Numbered from the stretch's first letter, positions 38,640 to 50,017 are shown. The stretch is 55,825 bases of DNA from Amoeboaphelidium occidentale (GCA_023515795.1 JALGPX010000032.1:32467-88291); one strand, 5' to 3'. A program made the numbers and translations. Notes: generated by a model not told the origin, from the letters alone.

Positions 38640-40283
38640 TCATACCTCGCCTTTTAGAATGCGAAGTAGATCCTTGTTGTTGTTCTTTTGTTTGCTAGCC
38701 ATAGAGGATGGAATAGTAATAGGTGAAGCTGTTGCGTGGCTAGAAGTAATGGTAGCAGTGGCGGTGGCAGTGGACAATTGTGGTTGCGGTTGAGGAGGAG
38801 GAGATGAGGGGATTGTTTTGGTTGCATTCGAGTTTAGAATGTTCAGTACACCAATAGATGAGTGCTTCTGATAGTTAGCATTTTTTGGAGTTGATGGGGA
38901 TTGTTGAGGTAGGGCAACAGGCGAAACAGCCTGTGGTAAAGATGATGACGCCTTGGCATCCTTCAAAATACTCAACAGCGCAGTAGCATCTTTGTGTGAC
39001 AGCGATGCAGATGAGCGTTGACTAGGAGCATTTTCCAGTGATGTTGAAGTCAAACTCTTCTTACTTGGCGATAAAAGCAGTAGGGGAGAGATGACCTTCG
39101 CGACTTCTTTCGTAGCATCAGAATTTCTTCTCTTCTGCTCAGGAGTACTTGTAGGACCCAACAAAGAAACAGAATTCAGAACAATCTCAGTTTTTGGTCT
39201 GATCTGCTGCAAACCGGCGTTTGCAATCAAGCTTGGAACACCTTCAGAGGTAGATTTTAATAAATCAAACGACTCGGATGATCCAAAAGATTTTTCTGTC
39301 TTGGATTTCTCATTAAGAGAACTTCGAGGCACTTTCTTTGAAACTGCATTATCTAGTCCCAACAAAGACTTGAGCGTATGAGAACGATCGTCTTCTTCCG
39401 ACGAAGAATCATTGAAGACAGACTCATTACCGGGTATCGAAGGCGACGGTGATGTGCCCAAAACAGAAGATGGTAAATTGTTGTCTCCAGATGATTTGAG
39501 CATACTCAATAGATTGACAGAATAATGATCCAGTTTCTCCTTCAGCAATTCCTTCTTGTGCTTTTTCATCCAAATCCATAATTCCCTCGCGACACGATTA
39601 ATCATATAGAACTTATCAGGCCCTGCTGATGAAGAGCGTCCCTTTTTGCTGAATCCTGGCAAGTCTTTTAGTACATGCCATCTGATTTCGCTAATTTCTT
39701 TTCGGGTTCTGGTCTGAAATGTGGTGTTTTCATTAACCCCAACGACGATATAATATCTGCTTTTCTGTTCGCCTCTCATAAGGCATTCGACGTAACGATC
39801 TTCCTTTACAAGATTAGCAATATCAAAGCCAATCTCTTCCAAAGTTTCCCTAATTGCACAGTGCATTTCGGACTCATTCTGATTGATTTTACCCTTAGGA
39901 AACGACCAGCTGCTTTTGCTATTGTAGCCCTTAACAAGTAACACTTTGTCAAGATCTTGATTTAGAATTATCGACCCACAGACAGGAATGTTCATCTTGT
40001 ATGTAACGAATTGCTGGTAGATCGCTTCAATTGAACTATCAGAAAGGTACTCCTTCAGCAGAGGGCATCGAGTGAACATCTCAGCTGCAAACTTCTTCAG
40101 TGTAAAGTGTGGTAACACAGTCGGATTAGAATCATGAAAGAAGTCTTCGTAGTACCAGTGCGCTTGCTCTATTTGAAAGCATATCCGGTCAGTATTGCGC
40201 AGCTCCTGTTCAGGAACGTTTATAATGAATCTGCTCATAAGATCTTCGAATACCGCTTGGAGTTCTGGATTCTTATCAGCCAT
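38640..40283 (-). CDS. DCP2: mRNA decapping enzyme DCP2
   Basis: Removes the 5' cap from mRNA, releasing m7GDP. It is 547 residues from MADKNPELQ (ATG at 40283); an upstream TTG-led extension is not used. The N-terminal regulatory domain (DCP1-binding) covers about 5-95, with EQAHWYYEDFF. The Nudix domain covers about 100-235, and the Nudix box is intact (GKINQNESEMHCAIRETLEE then IGF, with E-x7-REUxEExGU spacing). Box B follows (IRWHVLKDLPG). The C-terminal 300 residues are low-complexity and Ser/Pro/Gln-rich, with short helical leucine-rich motifs (LLSILKDAK, LLRILKGEV, SLLGLDNAV) like those that bind Edc3/Dcp1. Confidence 0.95.
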   Translation of the reverse strand: MADKNPELQAVFEDLMSRFIINVPEQELRNTDRICFQIEQAHWYYEDFFHDSNPTVLPHFTLKKFAAEMFTRCPLLKEYLSDSSIEAIYQQFVTYKMNIPVCGSIILNQDLDKVLLVKGYNSKSSWSFPKGKINQNESEMHCAIRETLEEIGFDIANLVKEDRYVECLMRGEQKSRYYIVVGVNENTTFQTRTRKEISEIRWHVLKDLPGFSKKGRSSSAGPDKFYMINRVARELWIWMKKHKKELLKEKLDHYSVNLLSMLKSSGDNNLPSSVLGTSPSPSIPGNESVFNDSSSEEDDRSHTLKSLLGLDNAVSKKVPRSSLNEKSKTEKSFGSSESFDLLKSTSEGVPSLIANAGLQQIRPKTEIVLNSVSLLGPTSTPEQKRRNSDATKEVAKVISPLLLLSPSKKSLTSTSLENAPSQRSSASLSHKDATALLSILKDAKASSSLPQAVSPVALPQQSPSTPKNANYQKHSSIGVLNILNSNATKTIPSSPPPQPQPQLSTATATATITSSHATASPITIPSSMASKQKNNNKDLLRILKGEV

Positions 40284-40631
40284 TGTGATTGCGCCTTGTG
40301 TCTTGATGATTGTGATGATGCTTTGATGTAGATTTTGACTTTTCAAATGGCGATGAAGGAAACACAAACGAAGCTCTTTGTAATAATGATGAACAACAAA
40401 TCGCTGTTATTCGTAGTTTTCTTTTGCTTTCGGAAAATCTTTTCTCTTGTGGTCTCAGCGAGAAATTCTCAAGTCGAATCACGAGGCGATGTTGATTGGT
40501 AGTTTCGACGTTGGAAGTCTCAGATTTCGATACCTTTTGCTTGTGCTTCAGTCTTGTGTGTACGTGGCACAGCTTGGCCATTTTAGCGACGTTTCATAAT
40601 GAGATAATTTTATTTAATACAATTCCATAGC
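40284..40631 (-). promoter_or_regulatory. Upstream region of DCP2, with an AUG-initiated open frame that overlaps the DCP2 start
   Basis: 348 bp between TGS1 and DCP2. A 101-codon minus-strand frame runs from 40581 to a TGA at 40276-40278; that stop overlaps DCP2 codons 2-3 (ATGGCTGA). Its product (basic, His/Lys/Arg/Ser-rich, MAKLCHVHTRLKHKQ) resembles nothing I know and is not called as a gene. If the transcript starts far enough upstream it would act as an overlapping uORF. No TATA box seen. Confidence 0.3.
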
Positions 40632-41294
40632 CTAGCTTTGAGCTAGACAACCGAAATACACGGAAATGGCTTTGAGCTTGTTTGTAAGAAAGTTCTGTTC
40701 AATTTCAAACTGTTCATTCTCGCCAAGTTCCAATTGGAAAAAGTCTTGAATGTTCGTATTTCTTGGTAAAAAGTAAATAATATTCTGACTAAGTTGTCTA
40801 GTCTGTGTGAATAAGTCCCAGCCGTTTAGAGGTTCAACTTGATCAAGCGAGTAGAACCTTGTTTGATTGTAATGTGGTCCAGACCACGGTGGACTCAGAA
40901 ACACAATATCAATTTTTATGTTGTTAGCGAGTAAATATTTTAGATATTCGAAGTAGTCTGCACACACAAACTCAATCTTATCATCGACACCGTAAACTTT
41001 AGCATTATGCCGTGCTAATTCAATTCGGTCTGGGTTGATATCAATTGCAATAACTTTATCACAGACTGTAGCAAATTGTATTGCATTTCCTCCAACGCCA
41101 CAAAATGCGTCAAGTATCACCTCTGGCTTTCTACCATTAAAGGCTTGGAAGTTTTCAGCGCATTTTTTGGCTTGATGCTTTGCTATAAGCTCAGGAGTGA
41201 CAGAATACCAAGACTCTTCATCCTCAATACGAATGCCCTCATCAAAGCGCGAGAATAATCGGTATCGTTGGTTGTAATACTTTTGTGTGTCCAT
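40632..41294 (-). CDS. TGS1: Trimethylguanosine synthase TGS1
   Basis: Converts m7G caps of snRNA/snoRNA to m2,2,7G using SAM. It is 220 residues from the ATG at 41294 (a GTG just before is not used), only the catalytic domain, as in the compact fungal forms. Landmarks: KYYNQRYRLFSRFDEGI, WYSVTPELIA, the SAM motif LDAFCGVGGNAIQFA, VIAIDINPDRI (acidic residue binding ribose), and the catalytic SPPWSGPHY, whose Trp stacks on the cap. The start codon is 27 bp from that of COQ7 on the other strand. Confidence 0.97.
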   Translation of the reverse strand: MDTQKYYNQRYRLFSRFDEGIRIEDEESWYSVTPELIAKHQAKKCAENFQAFNGRKPEVILDAFCGVGGNAIQFATVCDKVIAIDINPDRIELARHNAKVYGVDDKIEFVCADYFEYLKYLLANNIKIDIVFLSPPWSGPHYNQTRFYSLDQVEPLNGWDLFTQTRQLSQNIIYFLPRNTNIQDFFQLELGENEQFEIEQNFLTNKLKAISVYFGCLAQS

Positions 41295-41321
41295 CACTTG
41301 AGTAAAGAAAATTTCTGTGTA

Positions 41322-41957
41322 ATGATAAAATTACGTCAGAGCAGATTTCTATCCACCGTCGCAAAGAATGCTCATCTGATAAATATGAGTAAAATGAAGT
41401 TGAGCAATGCGCAGAAGGACCGCATACATCAAATGATGAGGGTGAACCAGGCAGGAGAACTTGGTGCAGTTCAGATATACGCAGGCCAACAGTTCATTCT
41501 AAGAAACACATCGACCCAGCCACTTCTCCAGCATATGGCTCAGCAAGAACAGCACCACTATGATACTTTTAACAGTATCGTTTCAGAGAATCGTATTAAA
41601 CCAACGATAATGTGGCCTCTGTGGCGTGTTGCTGGCTTTTCATTAGGCGCAATTACTGCTGCACTTGGTAAAGAGGGTGCGATGGCTTGCACTGAGGCTG
41701 TTGAGACAGTTATTGGTCAGCATTATAATGATCAGCTGAGAGAATTAGAGGATTTCAGAAAGAGCACTGACTGTAATGAAACCAAGACGATGCTTGAACA
41801 TATCAAAGGCATTGTCAAACAATTTCGCGATGAAGAATTGGAACATTTAGACACGGCCGTTGAGCACGACTCTCAGAAGGCTCCATTACGCAGCTTGCTC
41901 AGTGGAGTTATAAAGGTTGGTTGTAAAACTGCAATTGCAATATCTGAACGAGTTTAG
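41322..41957 (+). CDS. COQ7: COQ7, demethoxyubiquinone hydroxylase
   Basis: Di-iron hydroxylase of ubiquinone biosynthesis on the matrix side of the inner mitochondrial membrane. It is 211 residues from the ATG at 41322 (MIKLRQSRFLSTVAKN, a presequence); an in-frame upstream Met at 41268 would run into TGS1 and is less likely. Iron ligands are in NQAGELGAVQIY (Glu), EQQEQHHYD-like region (Glu-x2-His, read QQEQHHYDTF), CTEAVETVIGQHY (Glu) and DEELEHLD (Glu-x2-His). Length fits other fungal COQ7. Confidence 0.96.
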   Translation: MIKLRQSRFLSTVAKNAHLINMSKMKLSNAQKDRIHQMMRVNQAGELGAVQIYAGQQFILRNTSTQPLLQHMAQQEQHHYDTFNSIVSENRIKPTIMWPLWRVAGFSLGAITAALGKEGAMACTEAVETVIGQHYNDQLRELEDFRKSTDCNETKTMLEHIKGIVKQFRDEELEHLDTAVEHDSQKAPLRSLLSGVIKVGCKTAIAISERV

Positions 41958-41973
41958 CTCTCCCAATTAATGC

Positions 41974-41992
41974 AATAAAACAAGACTTTATT
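41974..41992. terminator. Facing AATAAA polyadenylation signals of COQ7 and the PET100-like gene
   Basis: AATAAA on the plus strand at 41974-41979 (COQ7) and on the minus strand at 41987-41992 (PET100-like gene), 7 bp apart inside a 39-bp convergent interval. Cleavage 10-30 nt further on would place each mRNA's 3' end inside the other gene's 3' UTR or coding end. Confidence 0.6.
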
Positions 41993-41996
41993 TCAT

Positions 41997-42348
41997 TCAC
42001 TCGGTATCATTCGCCCTCTGCTGCTGTTTCTCTTCCTGGCGCTGCTGATAAATCTCCTTTGCACGCTTTCTAATTGGAGCAGTCGCACGCATCTCCTCTA
42101 GCCACTTTTCCTGTTCCTCTTTATTCGCTCTAATAGGAAAATCTGGTCTCTGCAAAGATTAGGATACAAACTATTGAGTGTTGGGATCATACGTCATCGA
42201 GAGTCTTGTGTGAGTTGGGATAAAGAGTGTATGGCTTGACGTAAGTTTCTTGGAAGTATCTGCTATCCACAAAGTACAGCACGCCAATTGGGACGAATAC
42301 GTAAAATGCGAATTTTCCTACTTCTAAGAATGTGAGCCTTTTCGTCAT
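41997..42348 (-). CDS. PET100-like cytochrome c oxidase assembly factor
   Basis: A 102-residue protein in two exons (42193..42348 and 41997..42149) across a 43-nt intron at 42150..42192. The N-terminus LTFLEVGKFAFYVFVPIGVL has the PET100 layout of a short start, one membrane span with 'FY..FP.G', then a periplasm-like charged tail rich in Glu/Arg (KEEQEKWLEEMRATAPIRKR). PET100 is an inner-membrane chaperone for complex IV assembly. The match rests on this short signature and the size (human 73, yeast 111), so other small COX assembly proteins remain possible. The gene sits between COQ7 and DOHH with a 20-bp divergent gap to DOHH. Confidence 0.72.
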
Positions 42349-42368
42349 TTGATTTTCAGGAAACGATC

Positions 42369-43323
42369 ATGACCGTTGATGAAAGTGTCTTAGTACAAAT
42401 GATGAAGGATGATACTGCGACTTATGATAAATTGCGCGGAATACTTTGTGATGATGCTTCTCAGTTACCGCAGCAGTTCCGTGCGCTATTCACGCTGAAG
42501 TCGCTAAATACTCCAGCTGCTGTTGACGTGATCGCGAAAGCTTTCGAGACGTCATCGTCTGCTCTTCTTAAACACGAACTTGCATATGTTCTTGGCCAAA
42601 TGGGTATACTTTGAGATACGAGATAATCTTATAATGTTCATAGGTCAAACTTATGCTATTCCAACATTGATCAATGTCCTCAGCAAGAAGGACGAAGACA
42701 AAATGGTCAGGCACGAAGCTGCAGAGGCTTTGGGTGCTATTGGAGATAAAGTTGTTCTTCCTGTGCTGAAGGAATACTTGAATGATGAAGAAGAGGTTGT
42801 GAGAGAAACATGTGAATTGGCTATTGATAAAATTTGCAATCCAGTTTCAAATGATGTTCGCTCAGCATACACTTCAGTTGACCCTGCCCCAGCGCTCTCT
42901 GAGGCTGAGCATGACTTATCAGCTTTGAAGGATATTTATTTAGATCCATCCAAGAGTTTATTCGAGCGATACAGAGCCATGTTCACTTTGAGAAATATTG
43001 GCACGAAAGAATCTATTGAAATTCTATGCATGGGTTTCAATGACAAGAGTGCTTTATTCAGACACGAAGTTGCTTTCGTCTTTGGTCAGATGCAGAGAGA
43101 AGAAAGTGTTCCTGCGCTTATCGAAGTGCTGCAAAGGCCTGGCGAAGTTGCTATGGTCCGACACGAAGCCGCAGAAGCACTTGGCTCAATTGCAACAGAA
43201 GAATGCAAAGCTATACTAGCAGATTACGCCAAGGATAGTGAGCAGGTTGTGAAAGAAAGTTGTCTTGTGGCATTAGATATGTTGGCTTATGAAAATTCTC
43301 AAGAGTTTCACTATTCTGTTTAG
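42369..43323 (+). CDS. LIA1: Deoxyhypusine hydroxylase (DOHH, Lia1)
   Basis: HEAT-repeat di-iron enzyme that completes hypusine in eIF5A. It is 304 residues in two exons with a 40-nt intron at 42604..42643. The four iron-binding His-Glu motifs are all intact: LLKHELAYVLGQ, MVRHEAAEALGAI, LFRHEVAFVFGQ and MVRHEAAEALGSI. Exon 1 ends inside the first repeat (VLGQMGQTYAIPTL across the join). Length matches the family (300-320). The start codon lies 20 bp from that of the divergent PET100-like gene. Confidence 0.97.
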
Positions 43324-43347
43324 TAATACGGTACTTCTAGAGTAATT

Positions 43348-45187
43348 CTATCTTATTTTTGTGTCTACTGACCGAAGTAGAACAATAAAGCTGACATAAA
43401 CAATTGTGCATGTCATGATTGCAACGTGTTTCTTGTTGCACCAAGTGTCGGAGAGATAGCCCTAAATTTTTAGTCAATGCAACAAAGTAAATTACCCTTA
43501 ATATCCGCCTAAGGTCAAGCTCGGCTCGCTCTTCTTTAATTTTCCGTCTATCTCTTGTTCGAGGACCGGTTGTCCCGCTTGTGCTTGGCATAGCTGCTGC
43601 TCTTTCTTCATCGTTCTTTGGCCAAAGTATTCTTGCCAAGTCTGGATATTTCATCATTAATTCTTTGAGCTTTAGTCGCCAAATTAACATAGTAATCATC
43701 ACCACAACAACATACTGTGCGAAAATAACTGCAGCACGATAGAAAATAAACTCCCATCCTCTGACGGGAATAGGAAAGTTGCAGGAATAAGCGCAAGCAC
43801 TTTGACCCTCCAGGGTGTTGCCATCAATATAGACATCAACCCAAAGCCAGAAAGCCATTAAAGTTGGGAGAAACAGCATAATATAACATTTTTGATAGAT
43901 TTGATCAAGTGTAAAGGCGGTTGAATCTACAACATTTTCTACTGAACCACTGTACATACTCTGAGCACCAAAGCTACTATCTAATGCTTCTGAATACACT
44001 GGGCGGCCCATAGGATACTCTTCTATGTTCCTTCGAGTCGCAGCGCTTCGTATTCGCTGTATTAATGTTTCATGAAGATCACCTAATAGTCCGGATGTAT
44101 CAAGGATGTTCGTGATGAGAACAATAACACTTGCTGCCCAAAACGTAGGAGAAAACATATTTCTCATCGAATAAAGAATCAAATATTGGAATACGTGATC
44201 GATGAACTTTGCTGGGAACATCAATAGCACAACTTTGCGTTTGTTTTCAGTTGCGCACATGGCAAACCTTCTTATTGCTCGGGAAACAATCAAAAGAAAC
44301 AGATTACAACCAAGCACGACTGCTATTTGTAATTCAACTTCACCGTTGATCATGAGGGTCTGTTGTTGTTCAAACACATAAAAGTACACTTCCATTATAA
44401 TCATTGGATAAATGACAAGCAGATACACATAAACCTGATCCTTGTAGAAATGTAAGCTTCTTTCGGTCCAGCAAAAGAAAATCACAGGAATGAACCCCAA
44501 GAACAGAATCGGTGTTATGGTTATATGAAATACGCCGCCAACAAAGTACACAATCAGATCAAGCGCAACGAAGATGAACAAGCTGATCTCAAAAAAATCT
44601 GGCTTAGAGAATGATCGAAACATAATAGTTTCCTCACAGCATGTCCAAGCATGTTCCATTCGTATTAGGAATATGTTGCGCTCTCGATCGCTCATGAGAC
44701 GCTTATAAATCAGCGGAACCACGATGAGCAAGTATCCTTCCAGTACGATCCTTTTGAAGCCCATCATCCCAGATTTGAAATCATTTTTTACAAGAGCCAC
44801 AGATAAAGTCATCACAATTGCCAGGAACACAGATATTGCCAGCAAGATCTGGTTGTATCGCTTTCGAAGAGTAGAAACATCAGGATAAGATATAAGATAA
44901 GGTGCAAATAACACCACCCAACTGAATGGCCCACCAGTTCCGAAAGGCGCAGTGACAAAAAGCAAGATGAAACCAACAGCATCTATATCGGAACACTCCA
45001 AGACATTCTGATCTCCCGTCGGAAAAGTAGCAACTCTTGATATGCATGGCCCCGCTTTTCTAATGAGTACAAGCGCCAGTAGAGATACACTGAATGCGCA
45101 CATGGGCATAAACAACCCAGCCCAAAGGTACCTTGGATAGAGGGCCTTAAATTCAGCTTTGACTTTTTGATCGCAAAAGTCAAACAT
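43348..45187 (-). CDS. Orphan multi-pass membrane protein
   Basis: A 601-residue protein in two exons (45187..43496 and 43461..43348) with a 34-nt intron at 43462..43495. The last exon adds a further hydrophobic helix (HVAIMTCTIVYVSFIVLL), so the true C-terminus is at 43348. Around a dozen membrane segments are visible, e.g. about residues 20-45 (WAGLFMPMCAFSVSLLALVL), 75-105, 115-135 and 140-160, then several more. A conserved-looking 'FGTGGPFSW' motif lies early, and a Ser-rich/tyrosine cytoplasmic loop lies around RPVYSEALDSSFGAQSMY. The C-terminal tail is charged (RDRRKIKEERAELDLRR). I recognise no transporter, GPCR or channel signature. It could be lineage-specific. Confidence 0.8.
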
Positions 45188-45535
45188 CTTCAAGACAAGT
45201 TGTCAAACTCAATCTCTTTCCCGTGCGGTAAAGTGGCACAAGGGCACATACGTCACGAAGTCGTCAGCTGAAGCTAAAGTTCAATTTCGGTTTAGGCTCA
45301 TCTATATCGTGCGATCAGAGTATTTGATGTTTTGGCAATCAAAGAATCGTGCAATAGCTCCAGCGCTGGATAGACCAAATTATCTCTTAACCCTAGAATG
45401 TCTGTCCGAATCCAATTTTAATAAAATTCAGCTGATCCCCAAAGAGTTTCAATATCGGAGCTTGAAACTGCTTGAATCAAGTTGCTCCAATTTCTGTCCA
45501 ACAACCGTCTCCTGAAAAGCTGCTGCCCTTTGCAA
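45188..45535. promoter_or_regulatory. Shared upstream region of the orphan membrane protein and the Slt2-like MAPK
   Basis: A 348-bp divergent region with no supported gene. It contains TACGTCA at 45249-45255, a CRE/ATF-like element, 6 bp from a second GTCGTCA. A short plus-strand frame at 45309-45515 lacks any family look and is treated as spurious. Confidence 0.35.
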
Positions 45536-46899
<1,364 letters not shown>

Positions 46900-46933
46900 G
46901 TTTCCAGAAGAAAAATAAAGTTTTGATCATAGT

Positions 46934-48253
46934 CTATTCCTTCTTTCGTATTATAGGAGTTTTGGAAGATTTACTAAATATGCTGGGTGAAGGAGTAACG
47001 ACTTTGCTACCAAACTGAGATGATTTGGAGTCTAATTTGGCGAGTAAAGATTGAGCAGCTGGTGTCATTGACTTCATTCTGCTGGAGCTGGAGAGTATTC
47101 CAGACCTGCTTTGAAGATTTCTTATCAATGGAGACGGCTGAGGTTTTGTTTTTTCAGAGAGCTTCTTTGTTGCTATATTGCTGAGTTTCATTCCAATTTC
47201 TTCTCGTTTCCTGAGTTCCGGTAATTTGAATTCTTTCTCCTGAACAACTTCTAATGGCTGCACATCTTCCGTTCGTCCTTCTAGAAGAAGGGGGGTACTC
47301 TCAATTATACCCCATGTTAGCATGGGAGTTGCGCCGCCTCTTTCTGGTGCGGGACTTGGAGTTGTAGCAACTAATCCATAACCAGCATTGCTTGTTTCAG
47401 CAGATTCATTTTTTGATATAACAGCGGGTGTTGCAGCTTGCAGCCGTGAAACTGTGCCTCGTAGGTTTGGATCTGTAATTGATGCCATTAAAGAATTCTT
47501 TTGAGACGCAGAAGACTGTCCGCCCAATACTTGTTTAACTTGTTCCGGTACACGCGTATTAGAATAAACAATTCCCTTTGAGCTCTGTTTCATTATATCA
47601 GTCGAAGGCTCTGCTCGTGGTACAGAATTAGGATGAAACATTAAAGCGTTCATAGGCTTATGCGGCCAGAATTCAATTAGACCATCATTAGAAGATTTCG
47701 ACGTTGCACCAGTCAGTAGTTTCTTCTCACTAGATTTTTGTAGAAGCAGTTTTCCAGACTCTTTGTTATACAGCCATTTATGTCGTTGTAGTTTCTGTTC
47801 CTCTTCAGCTTTCGCTATCCGCTCAAATGAGGCATGATCTTCTCCGGTATACTTCACAAGAAAATGGTCAAGGCTTTCAGTTCCACTTTTATCTTTGTTT
47901 GGCTCTTGCTGTTGCTTCATTCGTTTTACAGCAAGGTCTGTCATCTTATCAAAGTCGCCTTCTTCTGCAGCTTCCTTGTAAGCAACTTCATTCCGTAAGC
48001 GTTCCAACTCCGGAAAGAAGTCCCGCTGGATGATATCGTGAAGCTTATCTGAATACTCCTCTTCGGGAAGAATTACTTTTCCGCTTAAGCTCCTTTGAGG
48101 CTTTGCGCTTTTCTTCAATCGCTCCTCTGCAGCTATTTCCTCCTGCTTCCGTTTTCCAAGTATCGCAATCTCTTCGATGGTGGTTGTATCTAGCAGATGC
48201 GCCGTGGCTTTCTTGGCCTTCTCTACTTCCGCGGTTACATTCTTATTTGACAT
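46934..48253 (-). CDS. ESS2: ESS2 / DGCR14 / Bis1 nuclear spliceosome protein
   Basis: A 439-residue intronless protein. Family blocks: KVILPEEEYSDKLHDIIQRD followed by FFPELERLR, then ESLDHFLVKYTGEDHASFE and KWLYNKESGKLL, and PHKPMNALMFHPN and IVYSNTRVP, the standard ESS2 order. ESS2 is a C-complex spliceosome-associated factor, and its S. pombe form (Bis1) is stress linked. The C-terminal 120 residues are Ser/Pro-rich. It starts 21 bp after the stop of the A34.5-like gene on the same strand, so it may be read from a very short leader. Confidence 0.92.
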   Translation of the reverse strand: MSNKNVTAEVEKAKKATAHLLDTTTIEEIAILGKRKQEEIAAEERLKKSAKPQRSLSGKVILPEEEYSDKLHDIIQRDFFPELERLRNEVAYKEAAEEGDFDKMTDLAVKRMKQQQEPNKDKSGTESLDHFLVKYTGEDHASFERIAKAEEEQKLQRHKWLYNKESGKLLLQKSSEKKLLTGATSKSSNDGLIEFWPHKPMNALMFHPNSVPRAEPSTDIMKQSSKGIVYSNTRVPEQVKQVLGGQSSASQKNSLMASITDPNLRGTVSRLQAATPAVISKNESAETSNAGYGLVATTPSPAPERGGATPMLTWGIIESTPLLLEGRTEDVQPLEVVQEKEFKLPELRKREEIGMKLSNIATKKLSEKTKPQPSPLIRNLQSRSGILSSSSRMKSMTPAAQSLLAKLDSKSSQFGSKVVTPSPSIFSKSSKTPIIRKKE

Positions 48254-48274
48254 TCAGTAAAGAGGTCTATTTGA

Positions 48275-48757
48275 TTAAGCACCGAAAGGAATCAATCGGT
48301 ACTTCATTTTCGCAGAGGAAGGCTGCTTCGTTTTGAACTTTCTGCAAATGTTTGGCGTTATGCGTTCCATCGTTGGCGCGAGTGGTTCCAGCTTTCTTGA
48401 CACAGTGAACTGTTTTGCTATGCTTTTCTTCAGAATCTTCGTCTCCTTCTTATCAGAGCAGTACACAACAGGCAGGGCTGTTCGGCTAGGTTCAGTTTCG
48501 TCAATTATGTAATTATCACTTCCAACTGCAACTTCTACAGGATCAATAACGTCTTGGCTCTCAGCATCGTATTTCAGTTCAACGCCATTGAGCGATTTGA
48601 GATCAAACTATTTAATGATTAATGACGCGTAATAAACTTCGCTTACGTCGTGTGGCAACTGGAATACAACCAACTCTTTATCGCCCATTGGAGCTTTGAA
48701 TGGGCCAAAAGACTTCTCGTCGATTTCCTGTTCCGTCTTTTTCGTGATCTTCACCAT
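48275..48757 (-). CDS. Probable RNA polymerase I subunit A34.5-like protein
   Basis: A 147-residue protein in two exons (48647..48757 and 48275..48607) with a 39-nt intron at 48608..48646. The segment KELVVFQLPHD-FDLKSLNGVELKYD (across the splice) is the A34.5/POLR1G pattern, 'ELWLI..P..F....L.G'. A later IAKQFTVSRKLEPLAPTM also fits the family's C-terminal 'F.V.....' stretch. The protein is short compared with yeast Rpa34 (233) and has a basic C-terminus. Identification is tentative because this family diverges quickly. UTP25 and MAK5 in the window also serve ribosome production. Confidence 0.55.
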
Positions 48758-48769
48758 CTTCTTAAGAAA

Positions 48770-50017
48770 TCAATTGTCGCTATCCAAAACGTCTCTGTAT
48801 AATTGCTTCCAGCTTGGCGCATTTAAAGATCCCAGAAATGAAACAATATCATCTTTAGACACTCCGCTCTGTGCGATCGCTTGAATATATTTTGGCTTCT
48901 TTTTGACTAAGCCATTACGGAAAATCCTTTGAAGTCTTGTTGATAGCCTGTAACTGTCAGAGTCATGTTTCATCAATGTTTTGTATGAATTATAATTCGC
49001 TTTATGAGCTTTCCACGCTTTCAATAGTTCAATATCGTCTTCATCTGAAAAGAAACCACGCCGCTTCAGTAACCAAGACTCATCATCACTGAGCTTTTTA
49101 TAAACATCTTTGCATTTTCGCACAGGGAATCCCATAGAAACTGAAACTTCCTTCCAGTTAATTTCCTTGTCTTTGTAAACGTGGATCATATCAAGTAATT
49201 TAGCATTTAATCTGTAAGACCAATACTTTGTTCCTATGTCAGCATCCATCGGCACAGCAGTCCGTTTCACTTGTGCTAGATCAGCAGGAGTTTCATCAAT
49301 GTATTTTTTAACGAGTGGCAAGGTCACGCGAGCCAATAGTCCAAGATCAACATGCTCTGGCCCAATTATTGCGTACTGTCGCTGAACCAGCAATGCAGCC
49401 CTTCTTGAATTCTCTACAGTCAATGGATTATTTGACATGTGAAACACCATCTTTTCTTTGAACTGCTGAGCTGAAGAGTAACCAAGTGCAACAGATATTT
49501 CTGTATCGGAGCATCCTTCCTGTTCCAAACCAGAAATCCTTCGCAACTCCAAATCCGTAAAACGTGTACCATTCCCCATAATTTTCTTGATAACTTGATA
49601 TCGATTTCTAGCCCTGCTCCAATTTAACAGAGGGTCAATAGATCTGGCCCATTCTTCCTTCTCTTTCAATGTCTTTCCGCGCAAAGTAAACTCGTTCTTG
49701 AATTCTCGTATTATCGCATCATCTATCACTTTGGTGTACTGCAAGTGGTATCTCCCGGAAGGCCTCTTGACGGAACGATTAAAAGCAGGCTCTGGCTCGA
49801 ATTCATTAGGCGGGAACTCCGCATCATATGCCAATTCCAGAGGATCCTTATTGGGAAAGTATTTCTCAGCTATTTTCTCAAAATCCACATTATCTCCTTC
49901 CTTCTCCAACATCTGCTGTAGTTTATCGTATTCCGTACGTGTCCAGAGCATACGACATCTTTGTAAATTGAACGGAACCATAACTTGGCGGAACCGTTTC
50001 ACCAAGAACATGATCAT
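48770..50017 (-). CDS. Protein with Myb/SANT-like helices, function unknown
   Basis: A 415-residue intronless protein. An N-terminal SANT-like unit lies at about residues 24-75 (LWTRTEYDKLQQMLEKEG, FEKIAEKYFPNKDP). More helical Trp-spaced units occur at INWKEVSVSMGFPVRKCKDV (about 295-315) and GFFSDEDDIELLKAWKAHK (about 325-345), and a loose one near GNGTRFTDLELRRISGLEQE. Trp/Phe spacing suggests a DNA- or chromatin-binding role; no known family is recognised, though RNA-polymerase-related Myb proteins (e.g. SNAPc or Reb1-like) are possibilities. The upstream gene tropomyosin ends 30 bp before its start. Confidence 0.65.
   Translation of the reverse strand: MIMFLVKRFRQVMVPFNLQRCRMLWTRTEYDKLQQMLEKEGDNVDFEKIAEKYFPNKDPLELAYDAEFPPNEFEPEPAFNRSVKRPSGRYHLQYTKVIDDAIIREFKNEFTLRGKTLKEKEEWARSIDPLLNWSRARNRYQVIKKIMGNGTRFTDLELRRISGLEQEGCSDTEISVALGYSSAQQFKEKMVFHMSNNPLTVENSRRAALLVQRQYAIIGPEHVDLGLLARVTLPLVKKYIDETPADLAQVKRTAVPMDADIGTKYWSYRLNAKLLDMIHVYKDKEINWKEVSVSMGFPVRKCKDVYKKLSDDESWLLKRRGFFSDEDDIELLKAWKAHKANYNSYKTLMKHDSDSYRLSTRLQRIFRNGLVKKKPKYIQAIAQSGVSKDDIVSFLGSLNAPSWKQLYRDVLDSDN

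Noticed and set aside
41268-41321. An 18-residue N-terminal extension of COQ7 starting MVVILLCVHHL
   Set aside because: It would overlap the TGS1 coding region, and the next Met gives a clean mitochondrial presequence.
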